Assembly: GCA_013288235.1 (NCBI GenBank)
Contig: JABDCF010000028.1
Coordinates: 1-39,294 of the forward strand
DNA: 39,294 bases
DNA from: Bacteroidota bacterium
GTDB lineage: Bacteria > Bacteroidota > Bacteroidia > Sphingobacteriales > Sphingobacteriaceae
Direction: 5' to 3'
Part shown: in pieces, positions 24,607 through 32,861 of the stretch
Position numbering within the stretch: the stretch's first letter is position 1
Layout of the letters: each line of letters begins with the position of its first letter
The notes under the pieces: model-generated
Database searches by the model: none
The model's input: only the letters and a program-made list of their open reading frames with translations
What the model was told of the DNA's origin: nothing
Program-made: the position numbers and the translations under genes

Positions 24607-24933
24607 TCAATAAAATTAACATGGTCAAAGTGTTACGGAATTAACTGTTTGCTATTCCGGAACGAGGTGTCAATGGTCCCGGAATGTCCAGTCTAAAGAG
24701 CCAATCAATCAAAGGCAGCGTAAACAAAAACAGTGTAAATAATCTGCGTGGCCGACGGAATATAGGTTGCGAGTATGGAAATCTTTTTGAGGTTACTTCG
24801 GAGTTGGAAATCTCAAATAAATTATCGCAGCAAATGAAGCTCCATGTAAAAAGCTGATTATTACAACAATTTCGTTAATTATATTTATTATTGACCCGCT
24901 TTTCCGTAATTTTAGGGCAGTGTAAGTGTTGCG
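24607..24933. other. Intergenic region before the sigma factor, no gene seen
   Basis: 327 bp of AT-rich DNA with no credible frame. TAATTTTA (about 24908-24915) some 20 bp before the sigma-factor ATG is one base from the TAnnTTTG box and may be its promoter. Confidence 0.35.
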
Positions 24934-25524
24934 ATGGCTGTAAAACCCCTATTTAATGAAAATGAACTTTTGTCCAAAGTGGCTGGAGGGGATCAACGTG
25001 CTTTTCGGGTGCTTTACGATTTTTATTATGACAAAATTTATGCTTTTGCTTTGTATCTACTCAAATCCGATCTTTTAGCGGAGGAGGTTGTGCAGGAGAC
25101 CTTTTTAAAATTATGGAAGAAAGGAGATGATTTAAATCAAATCATGAACGTGGAAAGCTTTTTAATTGCAGTTACCCGTAACCGATCATTAGATATACTT
25201 CGCCGCAGTAAACTTGAAATAAAAACCAATCAAAAACGTGCCATTGTATGGTCTGAAGGCCACAATGATACCGAAGAAAGCATCATACTCAATGATACCC
25301 GAAGAATCCTTCAAAGTGCAATAGATTTACTTCCTCCGCAACAAAAGCTCGTTTATCAATTGTGTCAGCAAGAAGGTTTAAAATATGAAGAAGCTGCTGA
25401 TAAACTTAGCCTTTCAACGTTGACCGTTCAATCCTATATGAAGCTTGCGTTGCGTAATGTGAGGAGATATATGGTTAAACATGCGGATTTAGCAGCTGTA
25501 ATTATTGTTTTGAAATATTTTTAG
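24934..25524 (+). CDS. ECF RNA polymerase sigma factor
   Basis: 196 aa, standard for Bacteroidota ECF sigma factors of the FecI type. Region 2 (RVLYDFYYDKIYAFALYLL, EEVVQETFLKLWKK, SFLIAVTRNRSLDILRR) is at about 25-92 and region 4 (LPPQQKLVYQLCQQEGLKYEEAADKLSLS) at about 128-185. It heads the sigma/FecR/SusC/SusD series and would transcribe the transport locus when released by FecR. The FecR gene follows after 80 bp. Confidence 0.93.
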   Translation: MAVKPLFNENELLSKVAGGDQRAFRVLYDFYYDKIYAFALYLLKSDLLAEEVVQETFLKLWKKGDDLNQIMNVESFLIAVTRNRSLDILRRSKLEIKTNQKRAIVWSEGHNDTEESIILNDTRRILQSAIDLLPPQQKLVYQLCQQEGLKYEEAADKLSLSTLTVQSYMKLALRNVRRYMVKHADLAAVIIVLKYF

Positions 25525-25604
25525 ATTTCGATACCCCCGAAAAATCACGTTCTACGTCTACGTAAGAAAACGGTGTTAATTTAGTGTGAATACTATACTA
25601 AATA

Positions 25605-26798
25605 ATGCCACTTACAAAAATGAATAGAGAACGAATCGTTTATTTATATCAGAGTTATCTTGATAATACGTCTGCACCCGATGAGCTTCAGGAACTGGAA
25701 TCTGTTTTAAATAATCCAGAACATGAAGAAATTTTAAAAGAAATTGTAGATAAAAGTTATTTCAATATTTCTAAAGAACAGATACGTGACATGTCTGATA
25801 GTCCCGCCAGGGAAAAATCTTTTAGCTATATTGTAGCTCAGGTTCAAAATAAAAAACCTGTTAAATTGTGGCCCCGCATTGCCGTCGCTGCTTCCGTTTT
25901 ATTAATGTTGTCAATAGGCGGTTATTTTCTAGTACTCCAAAAACAGCCTTCTAACCAAATAGCCCAAAATGAAATACATGATATAGCCCCAGGGAGTAAC
26001 AAGGCCGTTTTAACATTAGCAAACGGAAAGACTATTATATTAACCGGCGCCAGGAATGGTAAACTGGCTGTACAGGGATATGCCGCTATCAATAAAACAG
26101 CCGACGAAAAAGTAGTATACAAGGCTGATCAGGTTTCTCCGGCTTCAGAGACGGCAACGAAAGAAGTGGTTTATAATACGCTTACTACACCCCGTGGCGG
26201 TCAGTATCATTTAGTTTTAGCAGATGGTACAAATGTATGGCTGGACGCAGCATCCTCCATAACCTATCCGGTTGCATTTATCGGTAAAGACAGACAGGTT
26301 AACATCACCGGGCAAGTATATTTTGAAGTTGCGCATAATGCCGCCAAGCCATTTAGGGTGACTACTAAGAATCAGACAATAGAGGTATTGGGCACACATT
26401 TTAACGTAAACGCCTACCCTGACGAACCAAATACAAAAACCACACTATTTGAAGGCAGTATTAAGCTAACCAGTAATACAGGCCAGGCTATTTTAAAGCC
26501 AGGTCAGCAAGCGCAAATCAACCACGGCAGGATAAATATTGTTAACGATGCCAATATGGATGAGGCCATTGCCTGGCATAAAGGCCTGTTTGAGTTCCAT
26601 GACGCCGATATTCAGACCGTTATGCGTCAATTATCCCGCTGGTATAACGTGGATGTAAGCTATGAAGGTAAAATAACGGACAGGCATTTTTCAGGAAAAC
26701 TATACAGAAATGTAACAGCTTTGACCGTAGCCGACATATTAAGCTACAAAAAGATACACTTTAGAATAGAAGGTAAACAGATTATAGTAGAACAATAA
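25605..26798 (+). CDS. FecR-type anti-sigma factor
   Basis: 397 aa; an ATG 15 nt downstream (MNRERIVYLYQ) is an equally good start. The cytoplasmic N-terminal part (1-88) is followed by one membrane segment (IAVAASVLLMLSIGGYFLVL, about 91-110). The periplasmic FecR domain has TPRGGQYHLVLADGTNVWLD and GQVYFEVAHNAAKPFRV. A C-terminal STN-like DUF4974 segment is present (QTVMRQLSRWYNVDVSYEG). It would hold the sigma factor inactive until the SusC transporter's N-terminal domain signals substrate. Confidence 0.92.
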   Translation: MPLTKMNRERIVYLYQSYLDNTSAPDELQELESVLNNPEHEEILKEIVDKSYFNISKEQIRDMSDSPAREKSFSYIVAQVQNKKPVKLWPRIAVAASVLLMLSIGGYFLVLQKQPSNQIAQNEIHDIAPGSNKAVLTLANGKTIILTGARNGKLAVQGYAAINKTADEKVVYKADQVSPASETATKEVVYNTLTTPRGGQYHLVLADGTNVWLDAASSITYPVAFIGKDRQVNITGQVYFEVAHNAAKPFRVTTKNQTIEVLGTHFNVNAYPDEPNTKTTLFEGSIKLTSNTGQAILKPGQQAQINHGRINIVNDANMDEAIAWHKGLFEFHDADIQTVMRQLSRWYNVDVSYEGKITDRHFSGKLYRNVTALTVADILSYKKIHFRIEGKQIIVEQ

Positions 26799-26849
26799 TA
26801 ACCCGATTATAAACTAAGATTAAACTTATCAAAACAAAGAAAGGAAGCT

Positions 26850-27012
26850 ATGGAAAAATCATACTAAAACCAAATCAGTAAGGTGGTTCAATAAAAAACC
26901 GCATCCAGACTACGAATCAGGATACGGTAAGCATTGGGCTAACCCTCCCGGAAACCGGGAAAATAACAATTGGACATTGTATTCAAGTTTTACCCAACAA
27001 TTACAAAAGTAA
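26850..27012 (+). pseudogene. Short leader ORF overlapping the SusC start, broken by one nucleotide
   Basis: ATG at 26850, 4 nt after AAGGA, runs into a stop after five codons (MEKSY). The adjacent frame encodes a protein-like peptide (KSVRWFNKKPHPDYESGYGK, then HWANPPGNRENNNWTLYSS) and ends at TAA 27010-27012, overlapping the SusC ATG by 1 nt. Removing one A from the A5 run at 26854-26858 would join the ATG to this frame as a 53-codon ORF. Either a recent frameshift, a sequencing error, or frameshifting is involved. Confidence 0.5.
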
Positions 27013-30000
27013 TGAAATTAAGTGCTTTTACTAAGGCCATGCCTAACGCGTGGCCGCTAAAAAAAATCCTGCTGGTCATGAAGCTAACAACGCTACTGCT
27101 GATCATCACCCTAATACAGGTTAGTGCCAAAGGCTATAGCCAGAAAATCAACCTGGATGAAAAAAATGTGCCGCTGGAGAAAGTCCTACAGACGATTGAG
27201 CATCAATCGGGGTATGTTTTTTTTTATGATTCCAAAGATGTTAAACAGCTGGTAACCGTTCATCTTACCAACGCTACCATACAAGAGGCCCTGGCGATAT
27301 GCTTTAAAAATATCCCTTTAACTTACAAGATTGTAGATAAGGAGGTTTTATTGCAACAAAAAGAACCGACAATCGCTGACAAAATTGAAACGGTATCCAA
27401 ACCTGAAACTGGCATTCGCGGACGGGTGTACGATGAAAGGGGTAATCCTATGCCTGGCGTAACAGTAAAAACCAAAGATGAAAGCCACAGCACGGTCACC
27501 GATAAGGACGGCATTTTCTTTTTGACGGGAGTTAATGACAAAGCTGTACTTGTGATTTCCTCCATTGGATACCTGACAAAGGAAATTAACGCGAGCGACC
27601 CGCTTGTACTGAATATCCGCATGGTTATCAGCAACTCCAGCTTAGACGAGGTACAAGTAATTGCTTATGGCGAAACCTCACAACGCTTAAATACCGGTGA
27701 TGTTACTACTGTTTCCGCCAAAGAGATTGAACAACAACCGGTAACCAATCCTTTGTTGGCGCTTGAGGGCAGGGTGCCGGGCTTGTTCATTAAGCAGGAC
27801 AATGGGATCCCGGGCTCAGGGGTATCCGTATCGATAAGAGGACAAAACAGTATTCAAAGTGGCAACGACCCGTTATATGTTATTGATGGCGTGCCTTATA
27901 CAAGCCAGTTAATACCTACAGGCATCGGAGGGATTTTGGGCATGTCGTCCAATACGCCACAAATTGGATTTTCTAGCACTTCAGGAAATGGCAATCCCTT
28001 AAGCTTTATTAATCCTGATGATATCGAAAGTATATCTGTGCTAAAAGATGCGGGAGCGACTGCTATTTATGGCTCAAGAGGAGCTAATGGCGTCATTTTA
28101 ATCACTACCAAAAAAGGGAAAGCCGGACAAACAAAGGTTGACATGAATGTGCAAAGCGGCTACGGAGAGATAGCCAGGGAAGCTGATTTATTAAACACCC
28201 AACAGTACCTGCAAATGCGAAATGAAGCCTTAAAGAATGATGGATTAACTGCCAGCCTTGACAATGGTGATTTTGATCTGCTGCAATGGAATACCAACAG
28301 TTATACAGACTGGCAAAAAGCGCTATTGGGCAATACAGCTCATTATACCAATGCACAGGGAACCATCTCCGGCGGCAATGAGCTTACACAGTTCTTAATC
28401 GGTATGGGATATAACAGACAAACAACGGTGTTCCCGGGTGATTTTGCCGATCAAAAAGCTTCTATGCATTTTAATATCAATAACATTTCACCCAATAAAA
28501 AATTCACCATATCATTAACAGGCAGCTATAGTCTTGATAACAATATGTTGCCGCAGAACGATCTTACCTATGCAGCATATACGCTGCCACCTGATGCCCC
28601 GGCATTGCGTAATCCTGATGGCAGCATCAATTGGGCCCCCAGCAGCACTGGCGTCTCTACGCTGTTTTCAAACCCGCTGGCAGCAGATCTGCAAACATTT
28701 CAAAACAAAACCAATAACCTGATTGCAAATTCCGTGATGAGTTATCAAATCGTTTCCGGTTTAACTATTCGCAGCAGTTTTGGTTACACCAATATGCAAA
28801 CTGAACAACAGAATTTATATCCGCTAACTGCTGATGCACCTGAAGTTAGGGTTTACAGTTCAAACTTTGCTATTCTTGCTACCAATAATATTAATTCGTG
28901 GATTGCAGAGCCCCAACTGGGTTATAAAAAAGAAATAGGAAAAGGAAAACTTGAAGCGCTTTTAGGTGGGACCTTTGAACAAAACGACAGTAAAGAGATC
29001 GCTATTCAAAGCACGGGTTATGACAATGCCGCAAACCTGGGCGATATCAATTATGCTGCAAATTTATATTCGAGCAATTATATACAATCTGTTTATAAGT
29101 ACAGCGCGTTATTCGGGCGGTTAAACTATAACTGGGCCGATGAATACCTGGTTGATTTAACCGCACGCCGTGACGGTAGCAGCCGCTTTGGCGCTAATAA
29201 TCAATTCCATGATTTTGGTGCTGCCGGAATCGGTTGGATTTTTACAAAAGAAGAACTTATAAATAAAGATGTGCCTTTTTTAAGTTATGGCAAGCTGAGG
29301 GCAAGCTATGGCACCACAGGTAATGATCAGATTGGCGACTATCAGTATCTCAGTTTGTATAACACCGTTTATGCATCGGTGCCGTACCAGGGAAAGGTTG
29401 GTTTGGCCCCGGCAAACCTGGCAAATCCAAATTTGGAATGGGAACTGACCAAGAAGTTTGAAATCGCATTGGAACTCGGATTTTTTAGTGACCGGATATT
29501 ATTGACAACCAGTTATAGTAATAACCGTTCTTCCAATGAATTATTGGGCTATAACCTACCAACCCTAACCGGATTTAGCAACATACAATCTAATTTTCCG
29601 GCGACTGTTCAAAATACCAGCCTGGAGTTTAGCCTGAATACAACGAACATTAAGCAGAAAGACTTTAGCTGGACAAGCAATATAAATTTAACCGTACCCG
29701 AGAATAAATTAATCGCATTTCCAAACTTGGCTACCTCCACTTATGCGAATACCCTGGTGATCGGCCAACCGCTAAGTATTCAAAAAGTTTTTCATTATAC
29801 AGGCGTTGACCCGGCTACAGGCGAGTACACCTTTGCTTCTACAACCGACAAGTTTAACCCGGATTATAATGCAGACAGGAATACTGTGGTTAATACATCA
29901 CCAAAATTTTACGGGGGATTTCAAAACACAGTCAGTTATAAAAGCTTCAGACTTGATTTTCTATTCCAGTTTGTAAAACAAACCGGCATGAGCGGCTTAT

Positions 30001-30377
30001 ATGCATTGGGCATTCCAGGTAATGTAGGCAACCAATTTACTTCTGTGCTTGCCAGGTGGCAAAAACCGGGAGATGTTACTGATATTCAAAGATATAGTTC
30101 CGTGTATTATAATGTAGGCACGGCGTTTTCTGATATGTATTCCAGCGACGCCGCGTACACGGATGCTTCTTATATCAGGCTGAAAAACCTCTCCTTTTCA
30201 TGGCAGGTACAAAGTGCCTGGGTTAAAGCCATGTGCCTGCAGGGGCTAAGGCTATTTATACAGGGGCAAAACCTGTTAACCTTTACGCATTATAAAGGCG
30301 TAGACCCGGAATCTCCCGGTGGTACCTCTTTGCCTCCGTTGAGAGTATTGACTGCCGGAATTGAGTTGGGCTTATAA
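27012..30377 (+). CDS. SusC/RagA-type TonB-dependent transporter with STN domain
   Basis: 1121 aa from ATG 27012; a TTG at 26970 is a poorer start. Signal peptide about 16-43 ending at SAKGYSQ. STN signalling domain about 46-115 (LDEKNVPLEKVLQTIEHQSG). Carboxypeptidase-regulatory-like domain about 135-205 (IRGRVYDERGNPMPGVTV). TonB-dependent plug follows (SSLDEVQVIAYGE; later LYVIDGVPYTSQL and ATAIYGSRGANGVILITTKK), then the outer-membrane beta-barrel. The STN domain couples it to the FecR/sigma pair. It works with the SusD lipoprotein 37 bp downstream to import a large substrate across the outer membrane; the substrate is unknown. Confidence 0.95.
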   Translation: MKLSAFTKAMPNAWPLKKILLVMKLTTLLLIITLIQVSAKGYSQKINLDEKNVPLEKVLQTIEHQSGYVFFYDSKDVKQLVTVHLTNATIQEALAICFKNIPLTYKIVDKEVLLQQKEPTIADKIETVSKPETGIRGRVYDERGNPMPGVTVKTKDESHSTVTDKDGIFFLTGVNDKAVLVISSIGYLTKEINASDPLVLNIRMVISNSSLDEVQVIAYGETSQRLNTGDVTTVSAKEIEQQPVTNPLLALEGRVPGLFIKQDNGIPGSGVSVSIRGQNSIQSGNDPLYVIDGVPYTSQLIPTGIGGILGMSSNTPQIGFSSTSGNGNPLSFINPDDIESISVLKDAGATAIYGSRGANGVILITTKKGKAGQTKVDMNVQSGYGEIAREADLLNTQQYLQMRNEALKNDGLTASLDNGDFDLLQWNTNSYTDWQKALLGNTAHYTNAQGTISGGNELTQFLIGMGYNRQTTVFPGDFADQKASMHFNINNISPNKKFTISLTGSYSLDNNMLPQNDLTYAAYTLPPDAPALRNPDGSINWAPSSTGVSTLFSNPLAADLQTFQNKTNNLIANSVMSYQIVSGLTIRSSFGYTNMQTEQQNLYPLTADAPEVRVYSSNFAILATNNINSWIAEPQLGYKKEIGKGKLEALLGGTFEQNDSKEIAIQSTGYDNAANLGDINYAANLYSSNYIQSVYKYSALFGRLNYNWADEYLVDLTARRDGSSRFGANNQFHDFGAAGIGWIFTKEELINKDVPFLSYGKLRASYGTTGNDQIGDYQYLSLYNTVYASVPYQGKVGLAPANLANPNLEWELTKKFEIALELGFFSDRILLTTSYSNNRSSNELLGYNLPTLTGFSNIQSNFPATVQNTSLEFSLNTTNIKQKDFSWTSNINLTVPENKLIAFPNLATSTYANTLVIGQPLSIQKVFHYTGVDPATGEYTFASTTDKFNPDYNADRNTVVNTSPKFYGGFQNTVSYKSFRLDFLFQFVKQTGMSGLYALGIPGNVGNQFTSVLARWQKPGDVTDIQRYSSVYYNVGTAFSDMYSSDAAYTDASYIRLKNLSFSWQVQSAWVKAMCLQGLRLFIQGQNLLTFTHYKGVDPESPGGTSLPPLRVLTAGIELGL

Positions 30378-30414
30378 ATCAATAAAAAATTCATGCACCT
30401 ATTAATTAAAAGAA

Positions 30415-31893
30415 ATGGAACACTTGAATCAATTATATAAAAGAATTGGCAAAATGAATGGCTCCAGGGCACTGTTCATTCTTGGCCCTTTATTCGTAAC
30501 GCTGTTCATCCAGGGCTGTAAAAAATTCATACAGACCCCGCCGCCCATCACCAGTACCAATGCTGCAAATGTTTACACCACTGATGGTGATGCCGCTGCT
30601 GTATTAACAGGTATTTATACCAATTTATCCAACGGTGGCGCCGGCAGCCCGGAATTAATCTCGATGTCTGAATTTCTCGGGTTATCGGCAGATGAATTCT
30701 CGTTGTCTAACGGAACTTCTAATAAGTCCTATCTCGATTATTACCATAATGTATCTGATAATAATAATGCCAACGTTACTTCAGATTTCTGGAGCAATGC
30801 TTACCAGATCATTTATGTTTCTAACGCCGCCATTGCGGGATTAACCAATAATAGCAGTCTTACCCCTGCTGTTGACAAGCAACTGCTGGGCGAAGCAAAA
30901 TTTATGCGTGCCTTTTGCTATTTCTACCTGGTGAATTTATACGGAGATGTCCCATTGGCAACAACTACCTCTGCTACGGTCAACGCGCGTCTTTCACGTG
31001 TACCAATGGCGCAGGTTTACCAGCAAATTGTTGCCGATCTTAAGGATGCGCAAACATCATTGAGTGATCAGTATCTGGACGGTACTATTCTTAATCCGAC
31101 ATCTGAAAGGACGAGGCCGACAAAATGGGCCGCAGCTGCCCTATTGGCGAGGGTTTATTTATATACAAAGGATTGGCAAAATGCACAAACTGAAGCCAGC
31201 CTGGTAATTTCCAATAACGGCTCGTATAGCCTTAGTCCGCTGAATGGCGCATTTCTTGCAAACAGTTCAGAAGCGATATGGCAGCTGCAACCGGTTGCTT
31301 ATGGCGCCAATACAATTGATGCAATGGCTTTTATACTTCCTTCCTCGGGTGTAGGCCCCAATAATCCTATATCACTAAGTAACAGCCTTATCAACAATTT
31401 TGAGTCAAATGATCAACGTTTGAGTAACTGGGTAGGCAGTGTGGTTGATAGCACCGGAACTGTGCCGGTTACTGAATACTATGCGAACAAATACAAAGTT
31501 AATACGTTTGGGGCGCCGGTTACTGAATATGAAATGGTGCTCCGTTTAGGGGAACAATACCTGATCAGGGCAGAAGCCAAAGCGGAATCAGGAGATTTAC
31601 CTGGCGCCTCGGCTGATTTAAATATGATAAGGAACAGGGCCGGCCTGCCCAATACTACGGCAGCAACCCAATCAACTTTGTTAACTGCTATTCAAAATGA
31701 GAGACGTGTGGAATTATTTAGCGAATGGGGGCACCGGTGGCTTGATCTTAAACGCACCGGTACTGTTGATGCGGTAATGAGCGTAGCTACACCTATTAAA
31801 GGGGGAGCATGGATTACAAGCCATCAATTATATCCAATTGCTAATTATGAGTTGGTAAACGACCCCAATCTGACGCAAAATCCCGGCTATTAA
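30415..31893 (+). CDS. SusD/RagB family outer-membrane lipoprotein
   Basis: 492 aa; an inner ATG at 30454 (MNGSRALFIL) gives a tighter signal peptide. The lipobox FIQGC precedes KKFIQTPPP, the usual SusD N-terminus. TPR-like helices carry family motifs (LLGEAKFMRAFCYFYLVNLYGDVPL, TKWAAAALLARVYLYTKDW, NERRVELFSEWGHRWLDLKR). It is the substrate-binding lid of the SusCD pair. No glycoside hydrolase is nearby, so a peptide or other polymer may be the substrate. Confidence 0.94.
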   Translation: MEHLNQLYKRIGKMNGSRALFILGPLFVTLFIQGCKKFIQTPPPITSTNAANVYTTDGDAAAVLTGIYTNLSNGGAGSPELISMSEFLGLSADEFSLSNGTSNKSYLDYYHNVSDNNNANVTSDFWSNAYQIIYVSNAAIAGLTNNSSLTPAVDKQLLGEAKFMRAFCYFYLVNLYGDVPLATTTSATVNARLSRVPMAQVYQQIVADLKDAQTSLSDQYLDGTILNPTSERTRPTKWAAAALLARVYLYTKDWQNAQTEASLVISNNGSYSLSPLNGAFLANSSEAIWQLQPVAYGANTIDAMAFILPSSGVGPNNPISLSNSLINNFESNDQRLSNWVGSVVDSTGTVPVTEYYANKYKVNTFGAPVTEYEMVLRLGEQYLIRAEAKAESGDLPGASADLNMIRNRAGLPNTTAATQSTLLTAIQNERRVELFSEWGHRWLDLKRTGTVDAVMSVATPIKGGAWITSHQLYPIANYELVNDPNLTQNPGY

Positions 31894-31922
31894 TTAAATC
31901 TAACATTACAACCATTCATTTC

Positions 31923-32861
31923 ATGCACCCAATTGTAAAAATTGAGCATTTGTCTCATAAATATACAAGTACCTGGGCTATCCGGGACATTAATCTTGAA
32001 ATATACCAAAAAGGTATTGTCGGTTTGCTTGGCTCCAATGGGGCCGGCAAATCCACTACCATGAACATCTTGTGTGGCGTACTCAACCAAACCGAGGGTA
32101 ACGTATATATTGATGATATTGACATCAGGCAGCGGCCGGAAGAAGCAAAAAAACTGCTGGGTTTCCTGCCTCAAAATGCACCGCTTCACCTGGAATTAAC
32201 CGTAGAGGAATATTTGACCTATTGCGCTTTCATCCGCAATGTGGAAAATGGCAAAGTTAAGCAGGCAGTTAAGACGGTAATGGAGAAATGCGGTGTCGCC
32301 CATTTTGCCAAACGGGTGTTGCGCAATCTTTCCGGCGGTTATAAGCAGCGCGTGGGCATTGCCCAGGCTATTATTCATCAGCCAAAATTAGTGGTATTGG
32401 ATGAACCGACGAATGGCCTGGACCCCAACCAGGTATTGGAGGTTCGTAAACTCATTAAGGAAATAGCCGAAGAAAGAGCCGTTATATTCTCCTCGCATAT
32501 CCTTTCCGAAGTACGGGCTATTTGTAACGATATAAAAATGATTGAAAGCGGGCATATGGTATTTTCCGATACGATGGATGCCTTCAACAATTACATTATG
32601 CCCGAAACCATCCTGGTATCTATGGATAACCCGCCGCCGGAAGAAGAACTGGCCGCTATTCCGGGGGTAACCGGAGTAGAGTTACTGAACGACAGGAGCA
32701 TCAGGCTCCGCTTTAAGGCATCAGCAGCAATATCAAAACAGATCGTCACCATGAGTGTGCAGCGTGGCTGGGAACTAAAGGAGATCATCATAGAGAAAAG
32801 TTCGCTCGATGAAGTATTTGCTCAATTATCAATAAAACAAAAAGATAAATCTTCTACATGA
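31923..32861 (+). CDS. GldA-like ABC transporter ATP-binding protein
   Basis: 312 aa. Walker A GSNGAGKS (37-44), Q-loop around FLPQNAP, signature LSGGYKQR (136-143), Walker B LVVLDEPT (156-163) and the switch His192 are all present. The C-terminal extension (about 215-305) is typical of ABC-2/Gld-type ATPases. The stop overlaps the permease start (ATGA), so the two are coupled. It would power the fused permease; relatives include gliding-motility GldA, but this locus is not a motility operon. Confidence 0.92.
   Translation: MHPIVKIEHLSHKYTSTWAIRDINLEIYQKGIVGLLGSNGAGKSTTMNILCGVLNQTEGNVYIDDIDIRQRPEEAKKLLGFLPQNAPLHLELTVEEYLTYCAFIRNVENGKVKQAVKTVMEKCGVAHFAKRVLRNLSGGYKQRVGIAQAIIHQPKLVVLDEPTNGLDPNQVLEVRKLIKEIAEERAVIFSSHILSEVRAICNDIKMIESGHMVFSDTMDAFNNYIMPETILVSMDNPPPEEELAAIPGVTGVELLNDRSIRLRFKASAAISKQIVTMSVQRGWELKEIIIEKSSLDEVFAQLSIKQKDKSST

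Noticed and set aside
26970..27011. TTG start for SusC at 26970
   Set aside because: The ATG at 27012 gives a normal signal-peptide-bearing start, and the upstream codons lie in the leader ORF region.
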